Assembly: GCA_040223695.1 (NCBI GenBank) | Contig: JAVKFU010000009.1 | Coordinates: forward strand, 1-64,000 | Length of the DNA: 64,000 nucleotides | Direction of reading: 5' to 3' | Source of the DNA: Deltaproteobacteria bacterium | GTDB lineage: Bacteria; Desulfobacterota_D; UBA1144; Nemesobacterales; UBA2774 | Part shown: piece after piece, positions 1 to 8,427 of the stretch | How positions within the stretch are numbered: position 1 is the stretch's first letter | How the letters are laid out: each line of letters opens with the position of its first letter | Notes under the pieces: model-generated | Databases searched by the model: none | What the model saw: the letters and a program-made list of their open reading frames with translations, nothing else | Told to the model about the DNA's origin: nothing | Made by a program: the position numbers and the translations under genes

Positions 1-170
1 GAGCGTGCGGAAGAACCGGATGCCATTACCTCAAATCTACATAAGCTCGTTAAATCCAGGCAGATCGCTTCTACATTTAAAAGAGATTAAGGGGGGTGTG
101 AAACCTCTCTAACACAACCAGCGGGCGCATTCCGCCCGCTCGTCCTGAGCCTGTCGAAGGATGTCATGTC
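1..170. repeat. Composite intergenic repeat (direct repeat plus palindromes)
   Basis: Positions 2-49 recur without gaps at 2078-2125 with only 4 mismatches in 48. Next come a hairpin with arms AGCGGGC (120-126) and GCCCGCT (134-140) and the short element CCTGAGCCTGTCGAAGG (144-160). The hairpin plus element order recurs, degraded, at 1640-1680, and the element alone at 2145-2161. No coding sequence is supported here. These look like dispersed non-coding repeats of the REP/MITE kind; family identity is not known to me. Confidence 0.7.
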
Positions 171-184
171 AGGGAATAAATGAT

Positions 185-214
185 TTGACATCGGACTTAA
201 TTATTTATTAGTAT
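185..214 (+). promoter_or_regulatory. Candidate sigma-70 promoter of the MFS gene
   Basis: TTGACA (185-190), an 18-nt spacer and TAGTAT (209-214). The start codon is at 221, about where transcription would begin, and no Shine-Dalgarno sequence lies before it, so the mRNA may be leaderless. Confidence 0.45.
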
Positions 215-220
215 CATTGA

Positions 221-1588
221 ATGAAGAATAGAAGTAACCGGTTTGTTGTATTCGCCGCCTGTGTTTCATCTCTGGGCGGTATGATTTATGGTTACGATCT
301 GGCGGGAATTGCGGGCGCCATTCTATTCATCAAGAAGGAGTTCGGTCTTTCAGACTGGATGCAGGAACTCGTGATGAGCTCGACTTTATTCGGGGCTATG
401 ATAGGCGCGGGTTTCGGGGGCAGACTGGCGGATCGTTTGGGACGCCGGAGGATATTGATTATTAGCGCATTGGTTTCGTTGCTCGGGGTTCTGGGCACTG
501 CTCTGACGCCGGATGTCTTTGGGTTGATAATTGCCAGAATAGTCGTCGGTATGGCCTTCGGCGTGCTTTCATTCGCCGTACCGCTCTATATATCTGAAAT
601 ATCCACTCCGAAGAAACGGGGCATGCTTGTTTCTATCTTTGTCGTAGCTATTCTATCCGGGTTATTGCTCTCCTATATTGTGGATTACCTGTTTTCAGCT
701 CACAGGCAATGGCGTTATATGTTTGCTGCGGGCGTTATCCCCTCATTCTCGTTGCTCGTCGGTATGTTATTCCTGCCTGAGAGCCCGCGCTGGCTTGTTA
801 AACACGGCTTTATTGATAGAGCCAGGGACGTATTGATGCGCATTAGGGGAACCCGGGACGTTGAAGAGGAATTGTCAGGGATTAAAAATGCTCTCAAGCA
901 ATCAAAAGCTGACTGGCGGGAATTGCTGAGTCCTGTGATTAAGCCTGCATTAGTACTCGGTTTGGGCCTTGCGCTGATAAGACAGTTAACCGGTCTTTCT
1001 CTGGCTACTTTTTACGCTCCGACCATTTTTGAGCTCGCAGGTTTTCATTCCGCCTCCACGGCGATACTGGAAGCTGTCCTGGTGGGTATTGTGTTCGTAG
1101 TTATGTCAATTGTGGCGATGAACCTTGTGGACAGGCTGGGCAGAAGACCTCTCATGTTATGGGGATATATAGGAATGTTTCTCGGATTGGTCATTCTGGG
1201 GCTCACTTTTTATCTTCCAAAAACCGATGGAAGCATTTTGGGATGGCTGGCTGTTGGGAGCCTGATACTTTTCGTGGCGGCTTGGACGATCGGACCCGGC
1301 TCCGTTGTTCAGCTGGTTATTGCGGAGATCTATCCACTAAGCATCAGGGGATTGGCAATGAGTGTGGCGACGGCGGTCATTTGGGCGACATATTTAATTG
1401 TTACTTTAACATTTCTAAGCTTAGTCGATGTGTTGGGAAGGCCCGAAACCTTCTGGCTCTATGCGGGGCTGTGTATCGTGTCCTACTTCTTCGTTTATTA
1501 CTACATGCCTGAGACGAAGGGGATGAGTCTTGAAGAGATAGAGGATTACTGGCGAAGTGGTAAGCGCGCGCGTGATATGAGGAAATAA
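221..1588 (+). CDS. Sugar porter-family MFS transporter
   Basis: A 455-residue, 12-helix major facilitator of the sugar porter family (the XylE/AraE/GalP type), which typically moves a monosaccharide with H+ across the inner membrane. Family motifs are all visible: GRLADRLGRRR (67-77) in loop 2-3, PLYISEISTPKKRG (121-134), PESPRWL (186-192) after helix 6, DRLGRRPL in loop 8-9 (about 304-311), and PETKG (430-434) before the cytoplasmic tail. Length is normal for the family. The substrate cannot be read from sequence. The gene stands alone, with no sugar kinase or isomerase beside it, and is bracketed by a 48-nt direct repeat and several palindromic repeats. Possible acquisition by transfer is inference. 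Confidence 0.92.
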   Translation: MKNRSNRFVVFAACVSSLGGMIYGYDLAGIAGAILFIKKEFGLSDWMQELVMSSTLFGAMIGAGFGGRLADRLGRRRILIISALVSLLGVLGTALTPDVFGLIIARIVVGMAFGVLSFAVPLYISEISTPKKRGMLVSIFVVAILSGLLLSYIVDYLFSAHRQWRYMFAAGVIPSFSLLVGMLFLPESPRWLVKHGFIDRARDVLMRIRGTRDVEEELSGIKNALKQSKADWRELLSPVIKPALVLGLGLALIRQLTGLSLATFYAPTIFELAGFHSASTAILEAVLVGIVFVVMSIVAMNLVDRLGRRPLMLWGYIGMFLGLVILGLTFYLPKTDGSILGWLAVGSLILFVAAWTIGPGSVVQLVIAEIYPLSIRGLAMSVATAVIWATYLIVTLTFLSLVDVLGRPETFWLYAGLCIVSYFFVYYYMPETKGMSLEEIEDYWRSGKRARDMRK

Positions 1589-2285
1589 CACACATAGTGT
1601 GTCTCTATAGCTACTCCCCCCGCTCCTCCGAATATCATCAGCGGGCAGTTTCCAGCCCGCTCTTCCTGATCCCGTCAAGCATGTCATTGCGAGCGCAGTG
1701 AAACGGAGCGCGGCAATCTTGCCTTTCAAGGATTGTCATTCTGAACTTGTTTCAGCATCTCGTTTTTTATTTTTGCCATCCTTAACTCTTTCTCTTTGTC
1801 ATTGTCAGCTAGAAAAGCAACCGCTGCAATCTCCTCTTTGTCTCTTCATTTCCCCCCTTAGAAAAAGGGGAATTAAGGGGGATTTTCTTTTTGCTTAAGT
1901 CATTCTGAACTTGTTTCAGAATCTAGTATTTAATAAGCGCCCGTTCTTCCGGAGCGTACACAAAGAGTGCAGTCGAGGGATGCATTCGATTAATCAGTCA
2001 TTCCGAAGAGGGCAAATTCCCTGTGGCAATCTCATACCTTTTTATCCTTACCTCCTTTGAAAAGGGAAGCCGTTCCAAGCGTGCGGAAGTACCGAACGCC
2101 ATTACCTTAAATCTACATAAGCTCGGCACATGCAACCCGCTCACCCTGAGCCCGTCGAAGGGTATCACATTTAGTCCAACAGTGGAACTTTCTTCGTTGT
2201 CATTGCGAGGCTCCAAGGAGCCGCTGCAATCTTAAATCAGTCATCCTCAAAAGCCTTTTTCTCCGACATCACAGAATAGGCGTTT
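1589..2285. repeat. Cluster of short palindromic intergenic repeats
   Basis: This gene-free stretch is almost wholly repeats. Seen: hairpin AGCGGGC/GCCCGCT (1640-1661) with a degenerate CCTGATCCCGTCAAG (1665-1679); GTCATTGCGAG...GCAATCTT units at 1683-1720 and 2199-2233; TCATTCTGAACTTGTTTCAG units at 1735-1760 and 1899-1924; a CCCCCTTAG/AAGGGGG palindrome at about 1852-1882; the second copy of the 48-nt direct repeat (2078-2125); and CCTGAGCCCGTCGAAGG (2145-2161). Short open frames that cross the units show no protein-like composition. Confidence 0.7.
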
Positions 2286-2366
2286 AAAAAATCTCATGTT
2301 AAAGCGTAAAAATGTTTTAGGACTGTGGGTGGAATTAAAACATTTTAGCGTTAACATGAGATTTTT
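2286..2366. repeat. 81-bp near-perfect inverted repeat
   Basis: The arms 2286-2319 and 2336-2366 are complementary over about 31 nt with two extra bases and a few mismatches on the left arm; a 16-nt loop lies between. The arms are AT-rich. It could be a miniature inverted-repeat element or a long hairpin terminator; no open frame of interest crosses it. Confidence 0.65.
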
Positions 2367-2449
2367 AGCCATATTCTGTGTAGTCTTGATTTTTGTTTCT
2401 TTTTATCAAGAAAAAGAAAATACGGCATTTGTCTTACCTGCTCTCGACT

Positions 2450-3100
2450 CTATTTCAAAATCTCCCCCGTCTTCTCGCTCCACAGCACGAGATCAAGCTC
2501 GTCCATCGGAATACCTATATCGTCCGCAAATTGCTTCAGGCAATATTCTATGGCTATATATCTGTCCCTGGTGGCGGGCGGTTTCGGGCTTTCTATCAAA
2601 CCGAGCTCGTAGAGTGTATTGAGAATGTGCTTGTCCAGAATACCGTAGCCTGAAAAGCCGATATTCCTCAGGAAATGACTCGCTTCCTTGTACCCTATTC
2701 CCTTTATATCCCTGTTCCCGGCGAAAAAATCCCTTCTTGCGTGCGGGTCTTCGATGGAGGCGGTCAATTCTTTTAATTTGAAGCCGTGCTCTCTTTTCAG
2801 ATAGTCCCTTGTGTGAATTATGTAGGCCGGTCTATAGTTGGGGAACCTGTGGATACCTTTCAGTCTACTTTTGAGCTCCCCGAGACTTCCGTCCAGAAGG
2901 ATATCCCTTATTGCTTCGACTGACTTGAGACCCATCCTGGCGCTTGCCCCTGCCGTGCAAATACAGAACGCAAGCTCTTCAAATATCTTGAGGTCGTCCG
3001 CCTCCCCGTAGATAGTCCTGAAATCGTTCAGTCTTGTTCTGATTAGCTCCTTCTTTTCGTAATAGGAGACTCTGAGCCTTTCGTAGCAATCCTTTGTCAT
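2450..3100 (-). CDS. ogg: Ogg2-type 8-oxoguanine DNA glycosylase/AP lyase
   Basis: A 216-residue bifunctional DNA repair enzyme that excises 8-oxoguanine and nicks the abasic site. It belongs to the Ogg2 branch of the helix-hairpin-helix glycosylases, best known from archaea such as Methanocaldococcus jannaschii. The hairpin segment IKGIGYKEASHFLRNIG carries the catalytic lysine (GYKEASH), and the catalytic aspartate (ILDKHIL) follows 18 residues later, the same spacing I recall for the archaeal enzymes. The C-terminus ends in the family's W-x-K-T-G-x-x-LK tail (LWSEKTGEILK). Length is typical. It is last in a minus-strand series behind the lytic transglycosylase gene, 49 nt away; no functional link to that gene is evident. 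Confidence 0.88.
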   Translation of the reverse strand: MTKDCYERLRVSYYEKKELIRTRLNDFRTIYGEADDLKIFEELAFCICTAGASARMGLKSVEAIRDILLDGSLGELKSRLKGIHRFPNYRPAYIIHTRDYLKREHGFKLKELTASIEDPHARRDFFAGNRDIKGIGYKEASHFLRNIGFSGYGILDKHILNTLYELGLIESPKPPATRDRYIAIEYCLKQFADDIGIPMDELDLVLWSEKTGEILK

Positions 3101-3149
3101 TTTAATTATAAGTTATCTGTTGTGCAGGCAAGGAAAGGAAAAACCGGAA

Positions 3150-5546
3150 TTATTTATAAATCGTCAATCTGTCGCCGGGTGTAAGGCTGGGAGATTCAAG
3201 GTTGTTCCACTTCTTGATACTTGTGACGGATACGTTATGTCTGCTCGCGATTTCCCACAATGTATCGCCTTTCTTGACTTTATATTTTATTACGTCGCTG
3301 CTTGCCGTCTGAGTAGATTTAGAGTGCCCGTTGGGTATTACAAGCACCTGTCCCGATCTTATACTAGTGCCGCTCAGGTTGTTCGCGCTCTTGAGCGATG
3401 CCAGCCTGACCCCGTGTTTTTGAGCAATCCCCCCAAGTGTATCGCCAGGTCTGACCTTATACTTCGAGCTGCCGTTAGTGCTTGCGTACCCGCTTGAGCT
3501 TGTGTGACTCCCGCCGGACGAGCCCGGGATACTCAGCACCTGTCCGTATTTTATAACCGACCCTTTTATGCCGTTGGCGCCTTTTATGGATGCGACCGAA
3601 ACCCCGTGCCTTTGAGCTATGCTGCCCAAAGTGTCGCCGCGCTGCACTTTATACTTCGCCGCGCTTTTCGTGGTTCCGCTCGAGCCTGAGTAACTGCCCG
3701 TAGAGGAGCCGGGAATCGTCAGGACTTGCCCCCGTCTGATAGTTGAGCCATTTATATTATTTGCGCCTTTTATAGATGCGACCGAAACCCCGTGTCTTTG
3801 AGCGATACCGCCCAGAGTGTCCCCTGGTTTTACCTTATAACTGCCGTTGGAAGCGGTTCCGGCGGAATTGTTATTCGAAGCGGCATAGGTACTGCCGTTT
3901 GCGATGTAGGGAATGGTCAGCTCCTGTCCCGCCATAATGGTTGACCCTTTTATTCTGTTTGCCTGTTTTATTGTTGAGATGCTTACGTTGTGCCTGGCCG
4001 CGATGCCTCCCAGAGTATCTCCCGGTCTGACTTTGTATTTCGCCGCTTTAGCGGTATTGGTCGCGCTTGCCTGCGTATCGTAGTAACGTCCGGAAGCGCC
4101 CGGAATTGTAAGCACCTGTCCAGATTTAATTAGCGAGCCCCTGAGGCCGTTTGCGTTCTTGATTGATCCGATGCTCACCCTGTGCCTTGCGGCTATGGCC
4201 CCGAGCGTATCCCCGCGCCTCACCCTGTATTTAGCTGTCGTCGTATAATCCTTTGAAGAAGAATATGAGGAGGATGAGCCGGAACCGCCCGGTATTCTGA
4301 GCACCTGGCCGACTCTTATGGTCGAGCCTCTGAGCCCGTTCGCCCTTTTAATGCTCGATACGCTTACTCTGTAGCGTCCGGCGATTTTGCCGAGCGTATC
4401 CCCCCGCCTTACCTTATGTCTCGAAGCCACGCTTCTCTGAGACACGGCGGGATTAACATCTTTTAGCGCGTAAAGCTCTTTGCTCTTCCTTGAAGTTGCC
4501 GAGGCGTAGCCCAAAGGAACATTTAGTTCGTACATCCCTCCCGGAGGGGTGGCGTTCAATTGTAATGCGGGATTCAGCTCTACAAGCCTCGTCTGGCTCA
4601 TGCCTATTACTTTCGCAATGTCGTTCAGGCTTTTTTGCGGCGGAACCATAACTGTTTCGGATGTTTCGGGATCGTGATAATCAATCCCTACGAATCCGTA
4701 CTTGTCGGGGTTCTTGGCTATAATGAGGGCGGCCATCAGTTTTGGAACGTAGTTTTTAGTTTCCGTCGGTAGTGTGAATTCCGATATTTGCCAGAAATCG
4801 TTAATCTGATATTTGTCTATTGCGGCCTGGACGCGGTCCTCACCGCAATTGTATCCCGCTGCCGCCAGTTCCCAGGATTGAAACATGGCGTAGAGATCGC
4901 TGAGATAGTTTGCCGCTGCTATGGTCGATTTTCTCGGGTCCATTCTTTCGTCAACCCAATTATCCACTCTGAGACCGTATCTTTTGGCGGTAGGTTTTAT
5001 GAACTGCCAGGGACCCACGGCAGCCGCGTGTGATCTGGCTTTTACATTGAATCCGCTTTCTATCATCGAAAGATAAACAAGATCGGGCGGCATACCTCTT
5101 TCTTCCAGTATCTCCTTCATGGACGGTATATATTTCCCCGAGCGGGCCAGCCATATACTGAAAGACTTCCGCCCCCTGTTCTGAAAATAAGACATGTAGT
5201 GGATTACCCTGTCGTTCAAAACTACGGGTATTTCGGTTTCCGTCTCCGGGACTACGTCCGGGAATTGTTCAAAAATGTTTTCAATGTAATAGTATGTTTT
5301 CCAGCCCTGCACCTGAGGATTCAGTATGAAGAAGCTTGATCTTATGTCCTCTGCCTGATTTATGGTGCTCTCTCTATCAATAAATCGTATCTCCGGATCG
5401 GCTTCAGTCTGGCTCATATGAATTCCCGGAACGGATGATCCAGAGGTTTTTGAGGTAAAGGATTTGCTCCCGCATCCGATCAGCAGAAGCGAAATGGTAG
5501 CCGTAAGTAGGAAATACCTGAAAAGCATTGACTGATTTTTTATCAT
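3150..5546 (-). CDS. mltD: MltD-like lytic transglycosylase lipoprotein with seven LysM repeats
   Basis: A 798-residue membrane-bound murein transglycosylase that cleaves glycan strands of peptidoglycan to give 1,6-anhydro ends. A lipoprotein signal ends at lipobox LIGC (Cys25), so it should be anchored to a periplasm-facing membrane. The SLT domain (about 145-260) has catalytic Glu163 in MIESGF and the HAAAVGPWQFI block. Seven LysM peptidoglycan-binding repeats follow, starting near residues 378, 439, 502, 569, 630, 695 and 752, each opening with a GDTL motif; a degenerate LysM-like segment (about 300-345) precedes them. Linkers are Ser/Gly/Thr-rich. Escherichia coli MltD has far fewer LysM units, so this copy is unusually extended. 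The very similar repeats suggest internal duplication. Confidence 0.93.
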   Translation of the reverse strand: MIKNQSMLFRYFLLTATISLLLIGCGSKSFTSKTSGSSVPGIHMSQTEADPEIRFIDRESTINQAEDIRSSFFILNPQVQGWKTYYYIENIFEQFPDVVPETETEIPVVLNDRVIHYMSYFQNRGRKSFSIWLARSGKYIPSMKEILEERGMPPDLVYLSMIESGFNVKARSHAAAVGPWQFIKPTAKRYGLRVDNWVDERMDPRKSTIAAANYLSDLYAMFQSWELAAAGYNCGEDRVQAAIDKYQINDFWQISEFTLPTETKNYVPKLMAALIIAKNPDKYGFVGIDYHDPETSETVMVPPQKSLNDIAKVIGMSQTRLVELNPALQLNATPPGGMYELNVPLGYASATSRKSKELYALKDVNPAVSQRSVASRHKVRRGDTLGKIAGRYRVSVSSIKRANGLRGSTIRVGQVLRIPGGSGSSSSYSSSKDYTTTAKYRVRRGDTLGAIAARHRVSIGSIKNANGLRGSLIKSGQVLTIPGASGRYYDTQASATNTAKAAKYKVRPGDTLGGIAARHNVSISTIKQANRIKGSTIMAGQELTIPYIANGSTYAASNNNSAGTASNGSYKVKPGDTLGGIAQRHGVSVASIKGANNINGSTIRRGQVLTIPGSSTGSYSGSSGTTKSAAKYKVQRGDTLGSIAQRHGVSVASIKGANGIKGSVIKYGQVLSIPGSSGGSHTSSSGYASTNGSSKYKVRPGDTLGGIAQKHGVRLASLKSANNLSGTSIRSGQVLVIPNGHSKSTQTASSDVIKYKVKKGDTLWEIASRHNVSVTSIKKWNNLESPSLTPGDRLTIYK

Positions 5547-5614
5547 AATTTGAATGTTAAGTCAATGGTTTAAGCTGAAAATCTAAGTATTTTTCTTAAA
5601 AAGCCGAAGATTAC

Positions 5615-5638
5615 GCTGTATCTGATAAAGTATACAGC
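5615..5638. promoter_or_regulatory. Dyad in the mltD leader region
   Basis: A perfect 7-bp inverted repeat, GCTGTAT and ATACAGC with a 10-nt gap, lies 69-92 nt upstream of the mltD start. On the minus strand it includes TATACT, a good -10 hexamer, but no matching -35 is seen. It may be an operator overlapping a promoter, or chance. Confidence 0.25.
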
Positions 5639-5710
5639 CAAATTTACGATAATTGCTTAAAACATGAATTATTTAACACAAGACCCGAAAAGGGCCGCGA
5701 TTAAATCTAT

Positions 5711-6976
5711 TTATCTGAGTATTGCGTCTGCAAAATACGATTTAAATTCACCCGGTTTCATATTCGCCGTTTTCGCTAGTATCTTCAGTTTTGCCTTATC
5801 TTCAAGATCGTCCCTGTTGAGTTTGATCATATACTTCTCCGCTACCTCATAGGACTCGGTGTTTATATCTACGTAACGTATCCTGCTTTTTTTTGTTTTT
5901 GGGTCTATAAATTTATCCAGTTTAATCGGGACCATTTTGGCTCTCTGTATGCTGATTAAATCTCCCGAGCCTCCGCCGGCCAGGTACTTTACCGCGCTGT
6001 AGCCCAGGCTTCTCGTGTAATTCGCGTCGAAAGGTATCGGGGGGGCCGACCTGAGCTCGTATCCTATGGTCTTATCTACTATTCTCAGTTTAATTCCCTT
6101 CTCTCCCAGAAATTGTGTGACTTGTCGTTTGAGCAGTTGTCCCAGATCGACTTCGGACAGTCTTATCCTGCCGAGCTCGTCCAGGTTTAAATCTTTCAGG
6201 TTCTTTAGTTCTTCCTCGTCGAGTTTCTCGGTTAGTCCCTCCGCCAGAATGACGACCCCGTCTTCCCTGCCCATAGAGAGCCGTTTTATTATTGAGCCTT
6301 CAAGTACTGTAACGAGCTTTCTGAGTGATATTTTACCTCTGCCGAACTCTTCGGGGATCAATGTAAGGGTTGCTCCCGAGGCCTTGCCGATTCCAAGGGC
6401 GAGGTGGCCGGTTCGCCTGCCCATGGTTACCACAAAATACCACCTGCTCGTTGTTCGGGAATCTTCCATCAGGTAGTCAACGAGGCTTGTTCCTATATGC
6501 CGCGCGCTCTCGAATCCGAATGTCGGAATGCGTCCGGGAAGCGGTATATTATTATCTATCGTTTTGGGCACATGGGCTATCTGAATTCTTCCCTTCATAT
6601 CCTTCGCTAGCCTCTCGGCAAGGTAAATCGTGCCGTCTCCCCCGACGGTTATGAGGTACTTCACGCCGAGTTTTATCAGACTGCTTATGGTATTTTCAAT
6701 CCTTTGCGCGCTTGTCGTGGGGTTCGCCCTCGAAATCCCGATTACGGAGCCCCCCCTGTTGTGGATACGGGAGGTGTTAGCTATGGTCAGATTTTCAATG
6801 TGCTTTGTATCCCCTTCGCAAATCCACTTGAATCCGTCCCTTATGCCGATCACTTCTATTCCTCTGTTGACAGCCTCGATCGTAGCCGCGCTTATCACCC
6901 CGTTTATTCCAGGAGCGGGACCTCCGCAAACGACGATTGCCAGTTTGTTTCTCTTTTGTTTCTTCGATTTCGCCAT
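5711..6976 (-). CDS. pfkA: 6-phosphofructokinase (probably ATP-dependent)
   Basis: A 421-residue PfkA-superfamily enzyme phosphorylating fructose 6-phosphate to the 1,6-bisphosphate in glycolysis. Seen: nucleotide loop CGGPAPGINGVI (17-28), GGDGT (112-116), substrate/catalytic PKTIDNN (137-143, base Asp141) and a MGRRTGHLA block. The phosphoryl-donor signature is mixed. The glycine after GGD is typical of ATP enzymes, since PPi enzymes usually have Asp there, whereas Lys in PKT is typical of PPi enzymes and of the long ATP-dependent group that includes trypanosomatid PFKs. ATP use is therefore favoured but not proven. It is longer than E. coli PfkA (320). It lies between rhomboid and mltD genes on the same strand with gaps of 86 and 164 nt. 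Confidence 0.9.
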   Translation of the reverse strand: MAKSKKQKRNKLAIVVCGGPAPGINGVISAATIEAVNRGIEVIGIRDGFKWICEGDTKHIENLTIANTSRIHNRGGSVIGISRANPTTSAQRIENTISSLIKLGVKYLITVGGDGTIYLAERLAKDMKGRIQIAHVPKTIDNNIPLPGRIPTFGFESARHIGTSLVDYLMEDSRTTSRWYFVVTMGRRTGHLALGIGKASGATLTLIPEEFGRGKISLRKLVTVLEGSIIKRLSMGREDGVVILAEGLTEKLDEEELKNLKDLNLDELGRIRLSEVDLGQLLKRQVTQFLGEKGIKLRIVDKTIGYELRSAPPIPFDANYTRSLGYSAVKYLAGGGSGDLISIQRAKMVPIKLDKFIDPKTKKSRIRYVDINTESYEVAEKYMIKLNRDDLEDKAKLKILAKTANMKPGEFKSYFADAILR

Positions 6977-7062
6977 CGCTTAAAAACCCCTTGCGGGAAA
7001 CTGTGAGAAACCTCTTTACCGGTAACTCTTGTAAAGTGATATTTTACAAGAAACGGGAAGAT

Positions 7063-7764
7063 TTAGTGATAATATCTCCCGGTTGATTCCCTTAAATCAT
7101 AGCGTCTTTTTACAAAATAACGCGCCAAAATCAGTCCCGAGATAAATCCCCCGATATGCGCCCAGAAGGCGACCCCTCCCGTTTCTACAGGGCCTCCGAG
7201 TGCGCTGACGCCGCTCAGAAATTGTATTATAAACCATATAAATATAAATACAGCGGCGGGTACGTGTATAAGTTGTATAAAGAAGAAAATCGGCACCAGA
7301 GTCAATATTCTTGACCTCGGGAAAAAGATAATATAAGCGCCAAGAACGCCCGATATGGCGCCGCTTGCTCCCACCATCGGTATCTCGGAGTGAATGTTCG
7401 TTATAAATTGAAACACGGCCGCCGCAAGCCCGCATATTATATAAAAAAGAAGATATTTGAAATGGCCCATTCTGTTTTCGACATTGTCACCGAATATGTA
7501 GAGGAACAGCATGTTCCCGATCAGATGAAGCCATCCCCCGTGAAGAAACATGGAGGAGAGGAAGGGATACAGGCGGTCATAAATCCCGGAACCCGAAGCC
7601 GAAGAAATTACTTTCTCCGGAACAAGGCCGTACTCGTATATGAAAATTATCATATCTCGGCCGAGCGAGACCTGGTAGAGAAAAATTAGAACGCTTATAA
7701 TTATCAGTGTTATGTTGATGAATGGGAACCCTGCCGATTTGGTCGTATCCCGAAGCGGTATCAT
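7063..7764 (-). CDS. Rhomboid family intramembrane serine protease
   Basis: A 233-residue inner-membrane protease that cleaves transmembrane segments of other proteins. The catalytic dyad is present: Ser134 in GASGAISG and His203 in AHIGGFISG, with the oxyanion Asn84 in HLIGNMLFL. Six or seven hydrophobic helices fit the bacterial rhomboid core, and the N-terminal MIPLRDTTKS stretch is typical of the subfamily common in many bacterial phyla. It heads the minus-strand series rhomboid-pfk-mltD-ogg, divergent from the KdsC-like gene 105 nt away. The substrate is unknown. Confidence 0.92.
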   Translation of the reverse strand: MIPLRDTTKSAGFPFINITLIIISVLIFLYQVSLGRDMIIFIYEYGLVPEKVISSASGSGIYDRLYPFLSSMFLHGGWLHLIGNMLFLYIFGDNVENRMGHFKYLLFYIICGLAAAVFQFITNIHSEIPMVGASGAISGVLGAYIIFFPRSRILTLVPIFFFIQLIHVPAAVFIFIWFIIQFLSGVSALGGPVETGGVAFWAHIGGFISGLILARYFVKRRYDLRESTGRYYH

Positions 7765-7868
7765 GACTTTTAAAATTATACATAGCTGAGTTCTCTCTCT
7801 CTACTTGCAATAACTGATTAATGGCTTACAATGCTAGGCTGACAATCTGCTTGTTATAAATAGACTAA

Positions 7869-8366
7869 ATGTTTCAGAAACTCAGGTCCGACCTCTTTTT
7901 AAAGTTCTCTCAAATTAAGCTGGTTCTGGTTAATGCGGACGGCTTCGTCACCGATGGCCCTGAATCCGCAAACGGGAGTTTTATTAACGGCAACCACATA
8001 GAAGAGTTAAGGGAGTACGATGTGGAATTGATTGCGTTCTCAGAAACAAAGTCTCAGACGGTATCTTCCGTTGCGGAAAAACTTGGCATAGTTCTGCATC
8101 AGGGGATATCCGAAAAATCACTGTTTTATACAAAAATTAAGGAAGAATATTCCGTATCGGACAATGAGATCGCTCTTATTTGCAGGGACGATGCTGATTT
8201 GCCTCTCGTGCGCAAAGTAATTTTCTCGGCGGTCACTCCCGAAGCGCCCCTTCCTGTAAAGGCTCAGGCTTATTTTGCCACCTATAGCGCCGGCAGCGGA
8301 GCGGTAGGCGAGATTGCCGCCTTGATAGTGAAGGCAAAGAAATACCCGGGCGGATGGTCCGAATGA
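7869..8366 (+). CDS. KdsC-like HAD-family protein lacking the nucleophile
   Basis: A 165-residue protein of the KdsC branch of the HAD superfamily, whose active members remove phosphate from 3-deoxy-octulosonate 8-phosphate. The fold-level signatures are recognisable: LVLVNADGFVTDG (18-30) aligns with the DxDG(V/I)LTDG block, the SETKSQTVSSVAEKLGI segment with the second motif, CRDDADLP (105-112) with GDDxxDLP, and AGSGAVGEI with the C-terminal GGxGAVRE block. The first, nucleophilic Asp is replaced by Asn22, and the conserved Gly before DD is Arg106. Such a protein should not form the phospho-Asp intermediate, so phosphatase activity is unlikely; a binding or regulatory role is inference. 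No other lipopolysaccharide Kdo genes are nearby. A TATAAA lies 9 nt before the ATG, with no Shine-Dalgarno. Confidence 0.8.
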   Translation: MFQKLRSDLFLKFSQIKLVLVNADGFVTDGPESANGSFINGNHIEELREYDVELIAFSETKSQTVSSVAEKLGIVLHQGISEKSLFYTKIKEEYSVSDNEIALICRDDADLPLVRKVIFSAVTPEAPLPVKAQAYFATYSAGSGAVGEIAALIVKAKKYPGGWSE

Positions 8367-8427
8367 TACTTGGCTGAATGCCGGTCGCGTGTTCACATGT
8401 TCCCCGGTACTGGGTGTTCCAAAGCTT

